Made by a program: the position numbers and the translations under genes. DNA of 64,000 nt, taken from Bacteroidota bacterium (GTDB taxonomy: Bacteria; Bacteroidota; Bacteroidia; B-17B0; Aurantibacillaceae). Positions 17,745 to 26,986 of the stretch are shown here, in pieces. The notes under the pieces were generated by a model. That model made no database searches and was not told the origin of the DNA. It saw only the letters and a program-made list of their open reading frames with translations. The stretch spans positions 310,001-374,000 of the forward strand of contig JAFLBH010000001.1 in assembly GCA_017303905.1 (NCBI GenBank), read 5' to 3'. Every line of letters starts with the position of its first letter. Position 1 is the stretch's first letter.

Positions 17745-17752
17745 TACTTTTG
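17745..17752 (+). promoter_or_regulatory. -7 box for the pseudouridine synthase gene (leaderless)
   Basis: TACTTTTG matches TAnnTTTG and ends 4 bp before the ATG at 17757. Transcription from it would start at or next to the start codon, giving a leaderless mRNA. No clear -33 TTG is present. Confidence 0.5.
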
Positions 17753-17756
17753 CTAA

Positions 17757-19154
17757 ATGCAAAAATCAAACAATCGCTTCAGCAAACCGCGAAGCTCTGA
17801 CAAAAAACCTGCTTTTAAATCGGGCGGTAAAAGTTCCTCTTCAAATCGCTCCGGAAAACCGGAAAGAGATTCTAAAAATAAATTCTCTCGAGATAAATTT
17901 TCAGACAAACCTTATAAGAAAAAAGAATTTGATGGCGAGAAGCGCAGCTTCCGCGATAAAGACAAACCCAAATCGTTTGAACGCGGTGACGATAAGCCGT
18001 TTCGCAAAAAACAGGATGGCGAAAAAAGCTTCGACCGCCCTTTTAAAAAACGCGATGGCGACGATAAAAGAAGTTTCAGAGATAAGGATAAAAAATTTGA
18101 TAAGCCTTACAAAAAAAGAGAAGGTGACGAAAAGCCATTCCGTAAAAAATTCAGTGACGATAAAGACAAAAAATATGATCGCCCCTACAAAAAACATGAT
18201 GGCGATGAAAAGAGAAGCTTCCGCGATAAAGATAAAGCCTATAAGTCTTTCGACCGTGATAAAAAATCGGATAAGCCTTATAAAAAAAGAGACGATGATT
18301 CCGGTGAGAAAAGTGAGTATGGAGAAAAAAAGAAACATCACCATTCTGATAAAAAACATCACGACCGCGGTTACAAAAAAACACACAAGAAACATCATAA
18401 AAAACATTCCGACAGTGAAACCGTTCATGTTTCAAAACATGAAGATGGGTCGATGCGCTTAAATAAATATCTTGCTAATGCAGGAGTAAGTTCTCGCCGT
18501 GAAGCTGACGAATTGATTAAAGCAGGCGCTGTAACCGTAAATGGAAAAGTAGTGACTGAAATGGGTTTTCGCGTAATGCCAACAGATAAAATTAATTACG
18601 GCGGCGAAACTTTACGCAACGAGAAAAAAGTTTATTTAATTCTAAATAAACCAAAAGATTATTTAACAACAACCGACGATCCACGCGATCGCCGAACCGT
18701 TATGGAACTTATTAAAGATGCAGGACGTGAGCGAATCTATCCTGTTGGACGATTAGATAGAAACACCACCGGCTTGTTATTGTTTACAAACGATGGTGAC
18801 CTTGCCACCAAATTAATGCATCCGAAACACGGCATCAAAAAAGTGTATCATGTGCTCTTGAATAAAAACATGAAGCCCGATGATTATGCGCAATTGCATG
18901 AAGGTGTTGAGTTGGAAGATGGTTTTATTAAGCCAGACGATGCTTCATTTATTGCCGATAATAAAAAAGAAATCGGTATTGAAATTCACAGTGGGAAAAA
19001 CCGCATTGTGCGTCGCATTTTCGAACATTTAGGTTATGAAGTGATAAAGCTAGACCGCGTAGTGTTTGCGGGCTTAACAAAAAAAGATTTGCCAAGAGGG
19101 AAATGGCGTTTCTTAAACACGAAAGAAATCGGTTATTTAAAGATGCTAGGCTGA
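17757..19154 (+). CDS. RluB/RsuA-family pseudouridine synthase with a long charged N-terminal tail
   Basis: The product has 465 residues. The enzyme occupies about residues 233-465: an S4 RNA-binding domain (MRLNKYLANAGVSSRREADE) and the RsuA catalytic domain with YPVGRLDRNTTGLLLFTNDG, whose Asp is the catalytic residue. It isomerises a uridine in rRNA; RluB-type 23S modification is most likely but not proven. Residues 1-230 are low-complexity and very rich in Lys, Asp, Arg and Ser, with a loosely repeated SFRDKDK / DKPYKKRDGD motif and a His/Lys-rich end (HHHSDKKHHDRGYKKTHKK). Such basic tails occur in Bacteroidota homologues and probably bind RNA. Antisense frames here are shadows. A -7 box lies immediately upstream. 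Confidence 0.9.
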   Translation: MQKSNNRFSKPRSSDKKPAFKSGGKSSSSNRSGKPERDSKNKFSRDKFSDKPYKKKEFDGEKRSFRDKDKPKSFERGDDKPFRKKQDGEKSFDRPFKKRDGDDKRSFRDKDKKFDKPYKKREGDEKPFRKKFSDDKDKKYDRPYKKHDGDEKRSFRDKDKAYKSFDRDKKSDKPYKKRDDDSGEKSEYGEKKKHHHSDKKHHDRGYKKTHKKHHKKHSDSETVHVSKHEDGSMRLNKYLANAGVSSRREADELIKAGAVTVNGKVVTEMGFRVMPTDKINYGGETLRNEKKVYLILNKPKDYLTTTDDPRDRRTVMELIKDAGRERIYPVGRLDRNTTGLLLFTNDGDLATKLMHPKHGIKKVYHVLLNKNMKPDDYAQLHEGVELEDGFIKPDDASFIADNKKEIGIEIHSGKNRIVRRIFEHLGYEVIKLDRVVFAGLTKKDLPRGKWRFLNTKEIGYLKMLG

Positions 19155-19192
19155 TTTTTTTTGTAAATTAGCAGTAATATTTTCTTTTTACT

Positions 19193-21037
19193 ATGTGCGG
19201 AATAGTTGGATACATTGGAAACCGCGAGGTTTATCCTATTTTAATTAAAGGCCTTGGCCGTTTAGAATACCGTGGCTACGACAGTGCCGGTGTTGCGATG
19301 TTAAATCCGAAAGGAGAACTGAATGTTTATAAACGAAAGGGGAAAGTAAGCGACTTGCAAGCTTTTGCTTCCGGAAAAGACATCAGTGGCAACATTGGGA
19401 TTGGTCACACGCGTTGGGCTACGCACGGTGAACCAAATGATGTTAACTCCCATCCACACTATTCTCAATCACAAAATTTAGTGATGATTCACAATGGAAT
19501 CATTGAGAATTATGCTGCCATTAAAGAAGGTTTAAAAAAACGCGGACATACTTTTTTATCTCAAACAGATACAGAAGTTCTTATTCATTTAATTGAAGAC
19601 ATTAAAGAACACGAAAAAATGAAACTAGGGCATGCGGTTATCGCTGCCTTAAATCAGGTGATAGGCGCTTATGCTATTGTTGTCATGGATAAAAGTGATC
19701 CGAATACACTTATAGCAGCGAAAAAAGGAAGTCCGATGGTAATCGGTATTGGTCATGATGAATTTTTCATCGCGTCGGATGCTTCACCAATAGTTGAGTT
19801 TACAAAAAACGTAGTATATCTTGAAGATGAACAAGTAGCCATTATTCGCCGAGGAGAAGATTTAAAGATTCGCAGTTTAAAGGATAAAGAAGTTACGCCT
19901 TACGTACAAGAATTAACAATTGAATTGGAAGCGATTGAAAAAAGTGGTTACGATCACTTTATGCTGAAAGAAATTTATGAGCAACCGCGCTCAGTGAAAG
20001 ACAGTATGCGCGGACGATTACATGCTGAAAACGGTGAAGTAAAATTAGGTGGTATTGTTGAACACGAAGCAAAATTCAAGAACGCAAAACGTATTATTTT
20101 CATTGCATGCGGAACATCCTGGCATGCCGGTTTAGTAGGAGAATATTTATTTGAAGAGTTCGCACGTATACCGGTTGAAGTAGAATACGCGTCAGAATTC
20201 CGATACAGAAATCCGATTATTTATCCGGATGATATTGTTATCGCCATTTCTCAGAGTGGAGAAACAGCTGATACTTTAGCAGCGATTGAATTAGCAAAAG
20301 CAAAAGGCGCTACCATTGTTGGTGTTTGTAACGTAGTTGGTTCTTCTATTCCGCGCGCTACGCATGCCGGTTCTTATACGCATGCCGGACCGGAAATTGG
20401 GGTTGCATCAACAAAAGCATTTACAGCACAAGTAACTGTACTTACCTTAATGGCTTTACACGTGGCCCGTATTAAAGGCACTATGCCGGAGAGTCGCTAC
20501 CGTCAGATTTTGTTTGAAATGGAAGCTGTTCCAAATAAAATTGAAGAGGTTTTAAAATTAAACGATAAGATTAAAGAGATTGCCTTCAAATATAAAGACG
20601 CAAGCAATGCGCTTTACTTAGGAAGAGGCTACACCTTCCCTGTTGCGTTGGAAGGCGCTTTAAAATTAAAAGAGATTTCATACATACATGCTGAAGGTTA
20701 TCCTGCAGCCGAAATGAAACACGGTCCGATTGCTTTGATTGATGAAGAAATGCCTGTGTTTGTAATTGCAACCAAAGGAGCTAACTACGAAAAAGTAGTA
20801 AGCAATATTCAGGAAGTAAAAGCAAGAAAGGGTAAAGTGATTGCCGTTGTTACCGCAGGCGACAAAGATGTTAAAGGTATGGCTGATTATACTATTGAAA
20901 TTCCTGAAACCGATGAAGCTTTAGTTCCACTTATTTCTGTTGTTCCATTACAATTGCTTTCCTATCACATTGCAGTAATGCGCGGATGTAATGTTGACCA
21001 ACCTCGAAATTTAGCAAAGAGTGTTACTGTAGAATAA
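19193..21037 (+). CDS. glmS: Glutamine--fructose-6-phosphate aminotransferase (isomerizing)
   Basis: The product has 614 residues, the usual length. It converts fructose-6-phosphate and glutamine to glucosamine-6-phosphate, the first step to UDP-GlcNAc for peptidoglycan and LPS. The N-terminal glutaminase domain begins MCGIVGYIGNREVYP with Cys2 as nucleophile, followed by RLEYRGYDSAG and GHTRWATHGEPNDVNSHPH. Two SIS sugar-isomerase domains follow (ACGTSWHAGL and SQSGETADT in the first, LGRGYTFPVALEGALKLKE in the second). The C-terminus DQPRNLAKSVTVE is the conserved family end. No glmS ribozyme is present upstream; only 38 bp separate it from the preceding gene. Confidence 0.97.
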   Translation: MCGIVGYIGNREVYPILIKGLGRLEYRGYDSAGVAMLNPKGELNVYKRKGKVSDLQAFASGKDISGNIGIGHTRWATHGEPNDVNSHPHYSQSQNLVMIHNGIIENYAAIKEGLKKRGHTFLSQTDTEVLIHLIEDIKEHEKMKLGHAVIAALNQVIGAYAIVVMDKSDPNTLIAAKKGSPMVIGIGHDEFFIASDASPIVEFTKNVVYLEDEQVAIIRRGEDLKIRSLKDKEVTPYVQELTIELEAIEKSGYDHFMLKEIYEQPRSVKDSMRGRLHAENGEVKLGGIVEHEAKFKNAKRIIFIACGTSWHAGLVGEYLFEEFARIPVEVEYASEFRYRNPIIYPDDIVIAISQSGETADTLAAIELAKAKGATIVGVCNVVGSSIPRATHAGSYTHAGPEIGVASTKAFTAQVTVLTLMALHVARIKGTMPESRYRQILFEMEAVPNKIEEVLKLNDKIKEIAFKYKDASNALYLGRGYTFPVALEGALKLKEISYIHAEGYPAAEMKHGPIALIDEEMPVFVIATKGANYEKVVSNIQEVKARKGKVIAVVTAGDKDVKGMADYTIEIPETDEALVPLISVVPLQLLSYHIAVMRGCNVDQPRNLAKSVTVE

Positions 21038-21056
21038 ACGTAATTAAACTGAGTAT

Positions 21057-21087
21057 TAAAAGCACAATTACAGTTGTGCTTTTTTTC
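21057..21087. terminator. Bidirectional terminator between glmS and dedA
   Basis: Stem AGCACAA (21061-21067), loop TTACAG, stem TTGTGCT (21074-21080), with T7 on the plus side and A4 on the other. It serves glmS rightward. On the minus strand it includes the stop codon of the DedA gene (TAA at 21068-21070) in its loop, so the last codons of dedA are part of its own terminator. Confidence 0.85.
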
Positions 21088-21694
21088 TTTTAATAAGGTT
21101 CCAAACAATTGGCAAGGCGGTTAACACAATCAAGCCAATAAAAATATAGCCTAAATAGTTTTCTACTTCCGGAAAACGAATGCCTAAAAAATAAGCTATG
21201 CTTGCAATGCTACCAATCCAAGCTACTGCGCCTATAATATTGTACGCCATAAATTTTTTAAAGTCGATTTTAATAACACCTGCTATTATCGGTGCAAACG
21301 TTCTAACGATTGGCAAAAATCTTCCTAACACTAATGTTTTACCTCCGTGTTTTTCATAATAGGCTCTGGTTATATCCACATGACTTTGCTTGAATAAAAA
21401 ACTATCCTTACGGCTATATAATCTGGTGCCTGCCTTTTTGCCGAACCAATACCCAAAAACATTTCCTATTATCGCAGCAATCATCATGCCTACTAAAGCA
21501 ACCGAGAAACTTACATTCATTAACTCAGGTTTTGTTGCACACAGCAATCCCGCTATAAAAATCAAATTATCACCGGGTAGAAAAAAACCAATCAGTAAAC
21601 CTGTCTCAGCAAAAATCACAAACAACAACAATCCAAAGCCTCCGTATTTAATGATGCTTTCCGGGTCGGTAAGTTGTTTTAAAAAATCGAACAT
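21068..21694 (-). CDS. DedA-family (VTT/SNARE-associated) membrane protein
   Basis: The product has 208 residues with several hydrophobic segments. It shows the DedA signatures: ETGLLIGFFLPGDNLIFIAG near the N-terminus, a conserved GxxxGYWFGKKAGTRL loop and the FGRFLPIVRTFAPIIAGV-like motif (here GRFLPIVRTFAPIIAGV), with re-entrant loop character. DedA proteins sit in the inner membrane and act in membrane homeostasis; several have lipid flippase activity. It is the last gene of the leftward ABC ATPase / exported protein / DedA run and begins 2 bp after the stop of the 154-residue gene. Its 3' end is inside the shared terminator. Confidence 0.9.
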   Translation of the reverse strand: MFDFLKQLTDPESIIKYGGFGLLLFVIFAETGLLIGFFLPGDNLIFIAGLLCATKPELMNVSFSVALVGMMIAAIIGNVFGYWFGKKAGTRLYSRKDSFLFKQSHVDITRAYYEKHGGKTLVLGRFLPIVRTFAPIIAGVIKIDFKKFMAYNIIGAVAWIGSIASIAYFLGIRFPEVENYLGYIFIGLIVLTALPIVWNLIKRKKAQL

Positions 21695-21696
21695 GA

Positions 21697-22161
21697 TTAT
21701 TTAACGCCTGTTTTTACGCGCAATAAATTTTGCAGAAACATTTCCGGATTAAACTCTGCTTCGCAAGTTGTGTTTTTAAATTTAACGGAAGTTGTTTTCT
21801 CCCTGTTATATCTCCGATACAAATCAAACTCTGTTATTGATGTACATTTACCATTATCAATACCAATAAAATGATTCACTGAATTTTCATAGTTTTTCAT
21901 GAAAGTCTTGAATTCTTTGGCGGAAATTTTTTTCTCTTCGGTTTTTGAATCCGTTCGCATAATTAACTTTCGATCGCCACGCTTTTGCTTACACATTTTC
22001 ACTTCTAAAATATAGGCATTAAAGCAGCCTGAATTATCGGCTACAAAATAAACGGTATCGGCTTTGCTTATTTCTGCCATTGATTTGGAGATTCCTTTGT
22101 CTTGCGAAAAGAGAGCGCCGGTAAAAAAAACAAAAATTATGATGAGTGAATTCTTCACCAA
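21697..22161 (-). CDS. Exported protein of unknown function
   Basis: The product has 154 residues. An N-terminal signal peptide (MVKNSLIIIFVFFTGALFSQ) is followed by a small basic domain with three cysteines (NSGCFNAY, VKMCKQK, NGKCTSIT) and a further one near the end (NTTCEAEF). I do not recognise the family. It lies directly against the ABC ATPase gene upstream and 2 bp from dedA downstream, so the three are probably one transcription unit. That fits an envelope role but does not show one. Confidence 0.75.
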   Translation of the reverse strand: MVKNSLIIIFVFFTGALFSQDKGISKSMAEISKADTVYFVADNSGCFNAYILEVKMCKQKRGDRKLIMRTDSKTEEKKISAKEFKTFMKNYENSVNHFIGIDNGKCTSITEFDLYRRYNREKTTSVKFKNTTCEAEFNPEMFLQNLLRVKTGVK

Positions 22162-23976
22162 TTAATAATTAACCAGGCTCGCCGATTTTTTCTTTTCAAT
22201 ACTTGAAGTAATGTCTTCGAGTCGGCCCTTCGGAATAGAATTAATAAGGTTCTTTGTATAATCACTTTGAGGATTGTGATAGATGTCGTCGGCATTTCCA
22301 ATTTCTTCCACCTTTCCTTTGTTCATTACAACCATGCGATCGCTCATGAATTTAACTACACTTAAATCGTGGGAAATAAAAATATACGTGAATTTAAATT
22401 CTTTCTTAAGGTCGTTCAATAAGTTCAACACTTGCGCCTGCACACTTACGTCTAATGCACTTACACTTTCATCGCAAATTAAAAACTGAGGATTAACCGC
22501 CAATGCGCGTGCAATACAAACACGCTGACGCTGACCACCACTGAACTCGTGTGGATAACGTTGAAAATGCTTTTCCTCTAATCCTACCTTCTTTAATAAA
22601 TCGTAAACTTTTTCCTTTCTATCATTATTAGAGCTTCCGATGTTGTGAAATTTCATGGGCTCCATAATAGCATTTCCAATAGTGATGCGTGGGTTTAAAG
22701 AAGAATACGGATCCTGAAAAATGATTTGCATATTACGGCGTAAAGGCCTGAATTCATCTTCCGTCAATCTTAAAACTTCTTGTTTCTTGAAATAAATTTT
22801 TCCTTCGTGAGCTTCCGCCAATTTTAAAATTGTCCGGCCCAAGGTTGTTTTACCGCAACCACTTTCTCCTACCAGTCCTAAGGTTTCTCCCTCGTAAACA
22901 TCAAAAGAAACATCATCAACTGCTTTTGTATACGTCAACGTGCGTCCGAAAAATGATTTAGTAGCCGGAAACCACGTTTTCAAATTTTGTATTTCTAAAA
23001 TCTTGTCGCCGCTATATAATGCTTTGTGCGCTTCTTTTCTTTCGTTCTCTGTAATAATTACACTTCCAATAGCCTCAGTAACGGATTTAGGAATTTCTAT
23101 TATCTCTCCGTTTTCATCACGTTTCATAAAGTCGCTCACTACAGGCAAACGCTTTAAACGTTTATCTAATGGCGGGCGACAAGCCAATAAACTTTTTGTA
23201 TAAGGATGTTTTGGGTTGGAGAAAATATCCATTACCAAACCTTGCTCAACAATTTTTCCTTTATACATCACCACCACTTTATCGGCCAACTCAGCAATTA
23301 CACCCAAATCGTGGGTAATAAACATAATGCCCATGTTGTTTTGACGCTGTAAATCTAGCATCACATCCAAAATGGTTTTTTGTACTGTTACATCAAGAGC
23401 TGTTGTTGGTTCATCAGCGATAAGAATGGCTGGATTACAACTCATTGCCATAGCAATCATCACACGTTGTTTTTGTCCGCCTGATAATTGATGAGGATAT
23501 CGATCTAAAATTAATTCAGGTGTTGGCAATTGTACTTGCGAAAACAATTCGAGTGTACGTAATCTTGCCGCACGTTTATTCACTTTTTGATGAAGCATAA
23601 TAGCTTCCATCACTTGCTCACCGCACTTGATAACAGGATTCAATGAAGTCATTGGCTCCTGGAAAATCATTCCGATATCATTCCCTCTCAAGCTTCGCAT
23701 TTCCTTAGCGGAAATTTTAGTGAGGTCAATGGTACGGTGATCTTTGGTATGAAATAATATTTGTCCGCCACTTACTCTTCCGGGAGGATTGGGAATTAAT
23801 TGCATGATGGAAAGTGCTGTAACAGACTTACCGGAACCACTCTCTCCTACAATACCAATTGTTTCACCTTTGTGTAAAGTAAAACTCACATCATTAACGG
23901 CTCTAACATATTCATCTTCCGTTTTAAAATCGGTAACCAGATTTTTTACCTCTAATAGTACTTCTTTATTGAGCAT
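22162..23976 (-). CDS. Fused double ABC ATPase, oligopeptide-transporter type
   Basis: The product has 604 residues with two complete nucleotide-binding domains. The first (about 1-270) has Walker A GESGSGKS, signature LSGGQKQR and Walker B ILIADEPTTALD. The second (about 315-590) has GESGCGKT, FSGGQRQR and FLICDESVSALD. Each is followed by the oligopeptide-type linker (SNPKHPYTKSLLACRPP and HNPQSDYTKNLINSIPKG). The architecture is that of GsiA/YejF-type ATPases for dipeptide or oligopeptide importers. No permease or binding-protein gene is adjacent, so its membrane partners must be encoded elsewhere. First gene of the leftward three-gene run. Confidence 0.92.
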   Translation of the reverse strand: MLNKEVLLEVKNLVTDFKTEDEYVRAVNDVSFTLHKGETIGIVGESGSGKSVTALSIMQLIPNPPGRVSGGQILFHTKDHRTIDLTKISAKEMRSLRGNDIGMIFQEPMTSLNPVIKCGEQVMEAIMLHQKVNKRAARLRTLELFSQVQLPTPELILDRYPHQLSGGQKQRVMIAMAMSCNPAILIADEPTTALDVTVQKTILDVMLDLQRQNNMGIMFITHDLGVIAELADKVVVMYKGKIVEQGLVMDIFSNPKHPYTKSLLACRPPLDKRLKRLPVVSDFMKRDENGEIIEIPKSVTEAIGSVIITENERKEAHKALYSGDKILEIQNLKTWFPATKSFFGRTLTYTKAVDDVSFDVYEGETLGLVGESGCGKTTLGRTILKLAEAHEGKIYFKKQEVLRLTEDEFRPLRRNMQIIFQDPYSSLNPRITIGNAIMEPMKFHNIGSSNNDRKEKVYDLLKKVGLEEKHFQRYPHEFSGGQRQRVCIARALAVNPQFLICDESVSALDVSVQAQVLNLLNDLKKEFKFTYIFISHDLSVVKFMSDRMVVMNKGKVEEIGNADDIYHNPQSDYTKNLINSIPKGRLEDITSSIEKKKSASLVNY

Positions 23977-24177
23977 AAGTGAGTTAAGGGCATCTAAGTA
24001 AGGAAAATTTTGTCGAATTAAAAAGCAATTTATCTACCAAAAAGCAGAGCCTATCCAATTTTAGGCTAAATTCTTATTTATAAAGCTTCTAAATAGAGCT
24101 TTCCTGCTAAAAAACAGGGCATTGTGGCTGCGGTTGATAACTAGTTTAAGGCGGAGTGTAATAAGCTAAACAATTGC

Positions 24178-24208
24178 TTGATATTAAGTGTTATGGTTTT
24201 TACATTTG
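24178..24208 (+). promoter_or_regulatory. Promoter of the sdhCAB operon
   Basis: A -33 TTG (24178-24180) is followed after 20 bp by a -7 box TACATTTG (24201-24208). The ATG of sdhC at 24241 is 32 bp downstream. A longer in-frame TTG start at 24178 would coincide with the -33 box and is therefore rejected. Confidence 0.75.
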
Positions 24209-24240
24209 TGCGGTTTATATACAATTTCAATTCATTACTT

Positions 24241-24930
24241 ATGAGCAAAAGCGGATTACTTAAATCATCAATTGGCAAAAAATTTTTAATGGGCTTAACG
24301 GGCCTTTTTTTAATATCGTTTTTATTAGTACACTGTTTTATTAATGCCCTCATTTTTGTGAATGATGGCGGTGAAACTTTTAATAAAGGCGCTGAATTTA
24401 TGGGCACCAATTGGTTAATTCGAACCATGGAGATTGTGCTTTTCCTTGGCATCATTCTTCACATCGTGCAAGCATTAGTCTTAACTCTTGAAAATCGCAA
24501 AGCACGTCCTGTAGCCTACGCTGTTACCAATGGCGGTGCAAACTCTACTTGGTATAGCCGTTGGATGGGTTTATTAGGAACACTCATCTTAATGTTTTTA
24601 ATTATCCACTTAAAACATTTTTGGGTTGTAACACGATTTACCGATCATATCGCGCACAGTGCAGCGGATGCTTTACCCGGACAAGAAACTATGTTTGGCG
24701 AAATGAAGGAAGTGTTTGAACACACTTGGGTTGTAGTTTTGTATTGCCTTTCTATGATTTCATTAGCGTACCATTTATTACACGGCTTTCAATCTGCATT
24801 TCAAACATTAGGTTTAAATCACAAGAAATATACACCCATGATTAAAACTGCCGGTGTTATTTTCTCTATATTAATTCCTATAATTTTTGCCGCAATGCCT
24901 ATTGCTATGCACTTTAACATCATTAAATAG
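24241..24930 (+). CDS. sdhC: Succinate dehydrogenase cytochrome b subunit (b558 type)
   Basis: The product has 229 residues starting MSKSGLLKSSIGKKFLMGLT. It has about five hydrophobic helices with conserved histidines suitable for haem ligation (FLLVHCFINA, GIILHIVQAL, LIIHLKHFWVV, ISLAYHLLHGFQSAF). It is the single membrane-anchor subunit seen in Bacteroidota, Bacillus and epsilonproteobacterial complexes, and hands electrons between SdhB and the menaquinone pool. It is first in the sdhCAB operon; sdhA follows after 27 bp. The start is fixed by the promoter upstream. Confidence 0.94.
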   Translation: MSKSGLLKSSIGKKFLMGLTGLFLISFLLVHCFINALIFVNDGGETFNKGAEFMGTNWLIRTMEIVLFLGIILHIVQALVLTLENRKARPVAYAVTNGGANSTWYSRWMGLLGTLILMFLIIHLKHFWVVTRFTDHIAHSAADALPGQETMFGEMKEVFEHTWVVVLYCLSMISLAYHLLHGFQSAFQTLGLNHKKYTPMIKTAGVIFSILIPIIFAAMPIAMHFNIIK

Positions 24931-24957
24931 TTTTACGAATAAACATTTTTTAAATAT

Positions 24958-26946
24958 ATGGCCAGTTCACCAAAATTAAACTCAAGAATCCCTGAAGGAC
25001 AGCTTGAAAACAAATGGACCAAATACCGTTCAACAGTACACTTAGTTAACCCTGCCAACAAACGTAGCTTGGAAGTTATTGTTGTAGGTACAGGTTTAGC
25101 GGGCGCATCAGCGGCTGCTACATTAGCGGAAATGGGTTACAAAGTAAAAGCGTTTTGCTTTCAAGATTCTGCGCGTCGTGCACACTCTATTGCTGCACAA
25201 GGTGGTGTAAATGCTGCGAAAAACTATCAAAACGATGGTGACTCGGTTTACCGTTTATTTTACGATACTATTAAAGGTGGTGACTACCGTGCACGCGAAG
25301 CTAACGTACATCGCCTTGCGGAAGTATCCGGAAACATTATCGACCAGTGTGTTGCTCAAGGTGTGCCTTTTGCACGTGAATACGGCGGAACATTAAGCAA
25401 CCGTTCATTTGGTGGTACTCAAGTACAACGTACATTTTATGCAGCAGGTCAAACCGGTCAGCAATTATTATTAGGTGCATATAGCGCATTACAACGTCAG
25501 GTTGGTATGGGTGCTGTTAAAATGTATGCACGTCACGAAATGATGGACATCGTTAACATCGATGGCAAGTGCCGTGGTATTATTGCCCGTAATTTAGTAA
25601 CAGGAAAATTAGAGCGTCATTTTGGTCACGCTGTATTATTATGTACCGGTGGTTATGGAAACGTATTCTTCTTATCTACTAACGCGATGGGAAGTAACGT
25701 AACTGCAGCCTGGAAAGCACACAAGAAAGGTGCGTTCTTTGGAAACCCTTGTTACACACAAATTCACCCAACCTGTATTCCGGTGAGTGGTGATCACCAA
25801 TCAAAATTAACGTTAATGTCAGAGTCGTTACGTAACGACGGACGTATTTGGGTTCCTAAAAAGAAAGATGATCCGCGTAAAGCAAACGACATTCCTGAAG
25901 ATGAAAGAGATTATTACTTAGAGAGAAGATATCCTGCATTTGGTAACTTAGTTCCACGCGACGTAGCATCACGTGCTGCGAAAGAGCGTTGCGACGCCGG
26001 TTATGGTGTAGGTGCAAGTAAAATGGCTGTATACTTAGATTTTGCCGCTAACACTGAGCGTTACGGAAAAATTGAAGCCAATAAATTAGGTTTACAAAAT
26101 CCAAGCAAAGACGAAATCATTCGTTTAGGTAAAGAAGTTGTAAAAGAAAAATACGGTAACTTATTTGATATGTACAAACAAATTACCGGTGAAGATCCTT
26201 ATGAAGTTCCAATGCGTATTTATCCTGCCGTTCACTATACAATGGGTGGTTTATGGGTAGACTATAATTTGATGACTACCGTTCCGGGATTATACGCTTT
26301 AGGTGAAGCGAATTTCTCTGACCATGGCGCTAACCGCTTAGGTGCTTCTGCATTAATGCAAGGTTTAGCGGATGGTTATTTTGTGATTCCGTATACTATT
26401 GGTGATTATTTATCTGAAGAAATCAGAACCAAAGCGATTCCAACCGATCACGAAGCATTTGTAAAAGCAGAAGCGGAAGTACAAGAAAGAATAAGCAAAC
26501 TAATCAATAATAAAGGAACCAAGTCGGTTGATTATTTCCACAAACGTTTAGGAAAAATTATGTGGGATAAATGCGGCATGGCTCGTAATAAAGAAGGATT
26601 AACTTCTGCAATTACTGAAATTCAAAAATTGCGTGAAGAGTTTTGGAAAGATGTTCGTGTACCTGGTGACGCGAATGAGTTTAATCCTGAATTAGAAAAA
26701 GCACACCGCGTTGCAGACTTCTTAGAACTTGGTGAGTTAATGTGTAAAGATGCTTTACACCGTAACGAAAGTTGTGGTGGTCACTTCCGTGAAGAATATC
26801 AAACTCCGGATGGAGAAGCTTTACGTGATGACAACAACTTCGCTTATGTTGCTGCATGGGAATACAAAGGCGAAAGCAATTTTGAATTACATAAAGAAGA
26901 GTTGAAGTTTGAAAACATCAAACTTGCACAACGTAACTACGCTTAA
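24958..26946 (+). CDS. sdhA: Succinate dehydrogenase / fumarate reductase flavoprotein subunit
   Basis: The product has 662 residues. It contains the FAD-binding start ([21 protein letters not shown]), the histidine for covalent FAD attachment in [18 protein letters not shown], and active-site elements ([42 protein letters not shown]). It oxidises succinate to fumarate in the TCA cycle as part of respiratory complex II on the cytoplasmic face. Length and sequence match the single-anchor (b558) family. It lies between sdhC and sdhB in one operon. Confidence 0.97.
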   Translation: MASSPKLNSRIPEGQLENKWTKYRSTVHLVNPANKRSLEVIVVGTGLAGASAAATLAEMGYKVKAFCFQDSARRAHSIAAQGGVNAAKNYQNDGDSVYRLFYDTIKGGDYRAREANVHRLAEVSGNIIDQCVAQGVPFAREYGGTLSNRSFGGTQVQRTFYAAGQTGQQLLLGAYSALQRQVGMGAVKMYARHEMMDIVNIDGKCRGIIARNLVTGKLERHFGHAVLLCTGGYGNVFFLSTNAMGSNVTAAWKAHKKGAFFGNPCYTQIHPTCIPVSGDHQSKLTLMSESLRNDGRIWVPKKKDDPRKANDIPEDERDYYLERRYPAFGNLVPRDVASRAAKERCDAGYGVGASKMAVYLDFAANTERYGKIEANKLGLQNPSKDEIIRLGKEVVKEKYGNLFDMYKQITGEDPYEVPMRIYPAVHYTMGGLWVDYNLMTTVPGLYALGEANFSDHGANRLGASALMQGLADGYFVIPYTIGDYLSEEIRTKAIPTDHEAFVKAEAEVQERISKLINNKGTKSVDYFHKRLGKIMWDKCGMARNKEGLTSAITEIQKLREEFWKDVRVPGDANEFNPELEKAHRVADFLELGELMCKDALHRNESCGGHFREEYQTPDGEALRDDNNFAYVAAWEYKGESNFELHKEELKFENIKLAQRNYA

Positions 26947-26986
26947 TAGCCAAACTAACAAATTGTCGAATTAACGAATTAAAAAT

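Noticed and set aside
17901..18462. Hydrophobic antisense frame and overlapping plus frame in the pseudouridine synthase tail
   Set aside because: They are by-products of the AAA/GAT-rich codons of the charged tail.
19155..19192. glmS ribozyme or promoter upstream of glmS
   Set aside because: Only 38 bp separate it from the preceding gene; there is no ribozyme core, and the TTTTTTTTG is at the wrong spacing to any TAnnTTTG box.
23977..24177. Small RNA or attenuator between the ABC ATPase and sdhC genes
   Set aside because: Only short imperfect stems (for example GCCTA...TAGGC near 24048-24065) without U-runs are present.
24178..24240. Longer sdhC starting at TTG 24178
   Set aside because: The segment contains the -33 and -7 promoter boxes; the conserved N-terminus begins at 24241.
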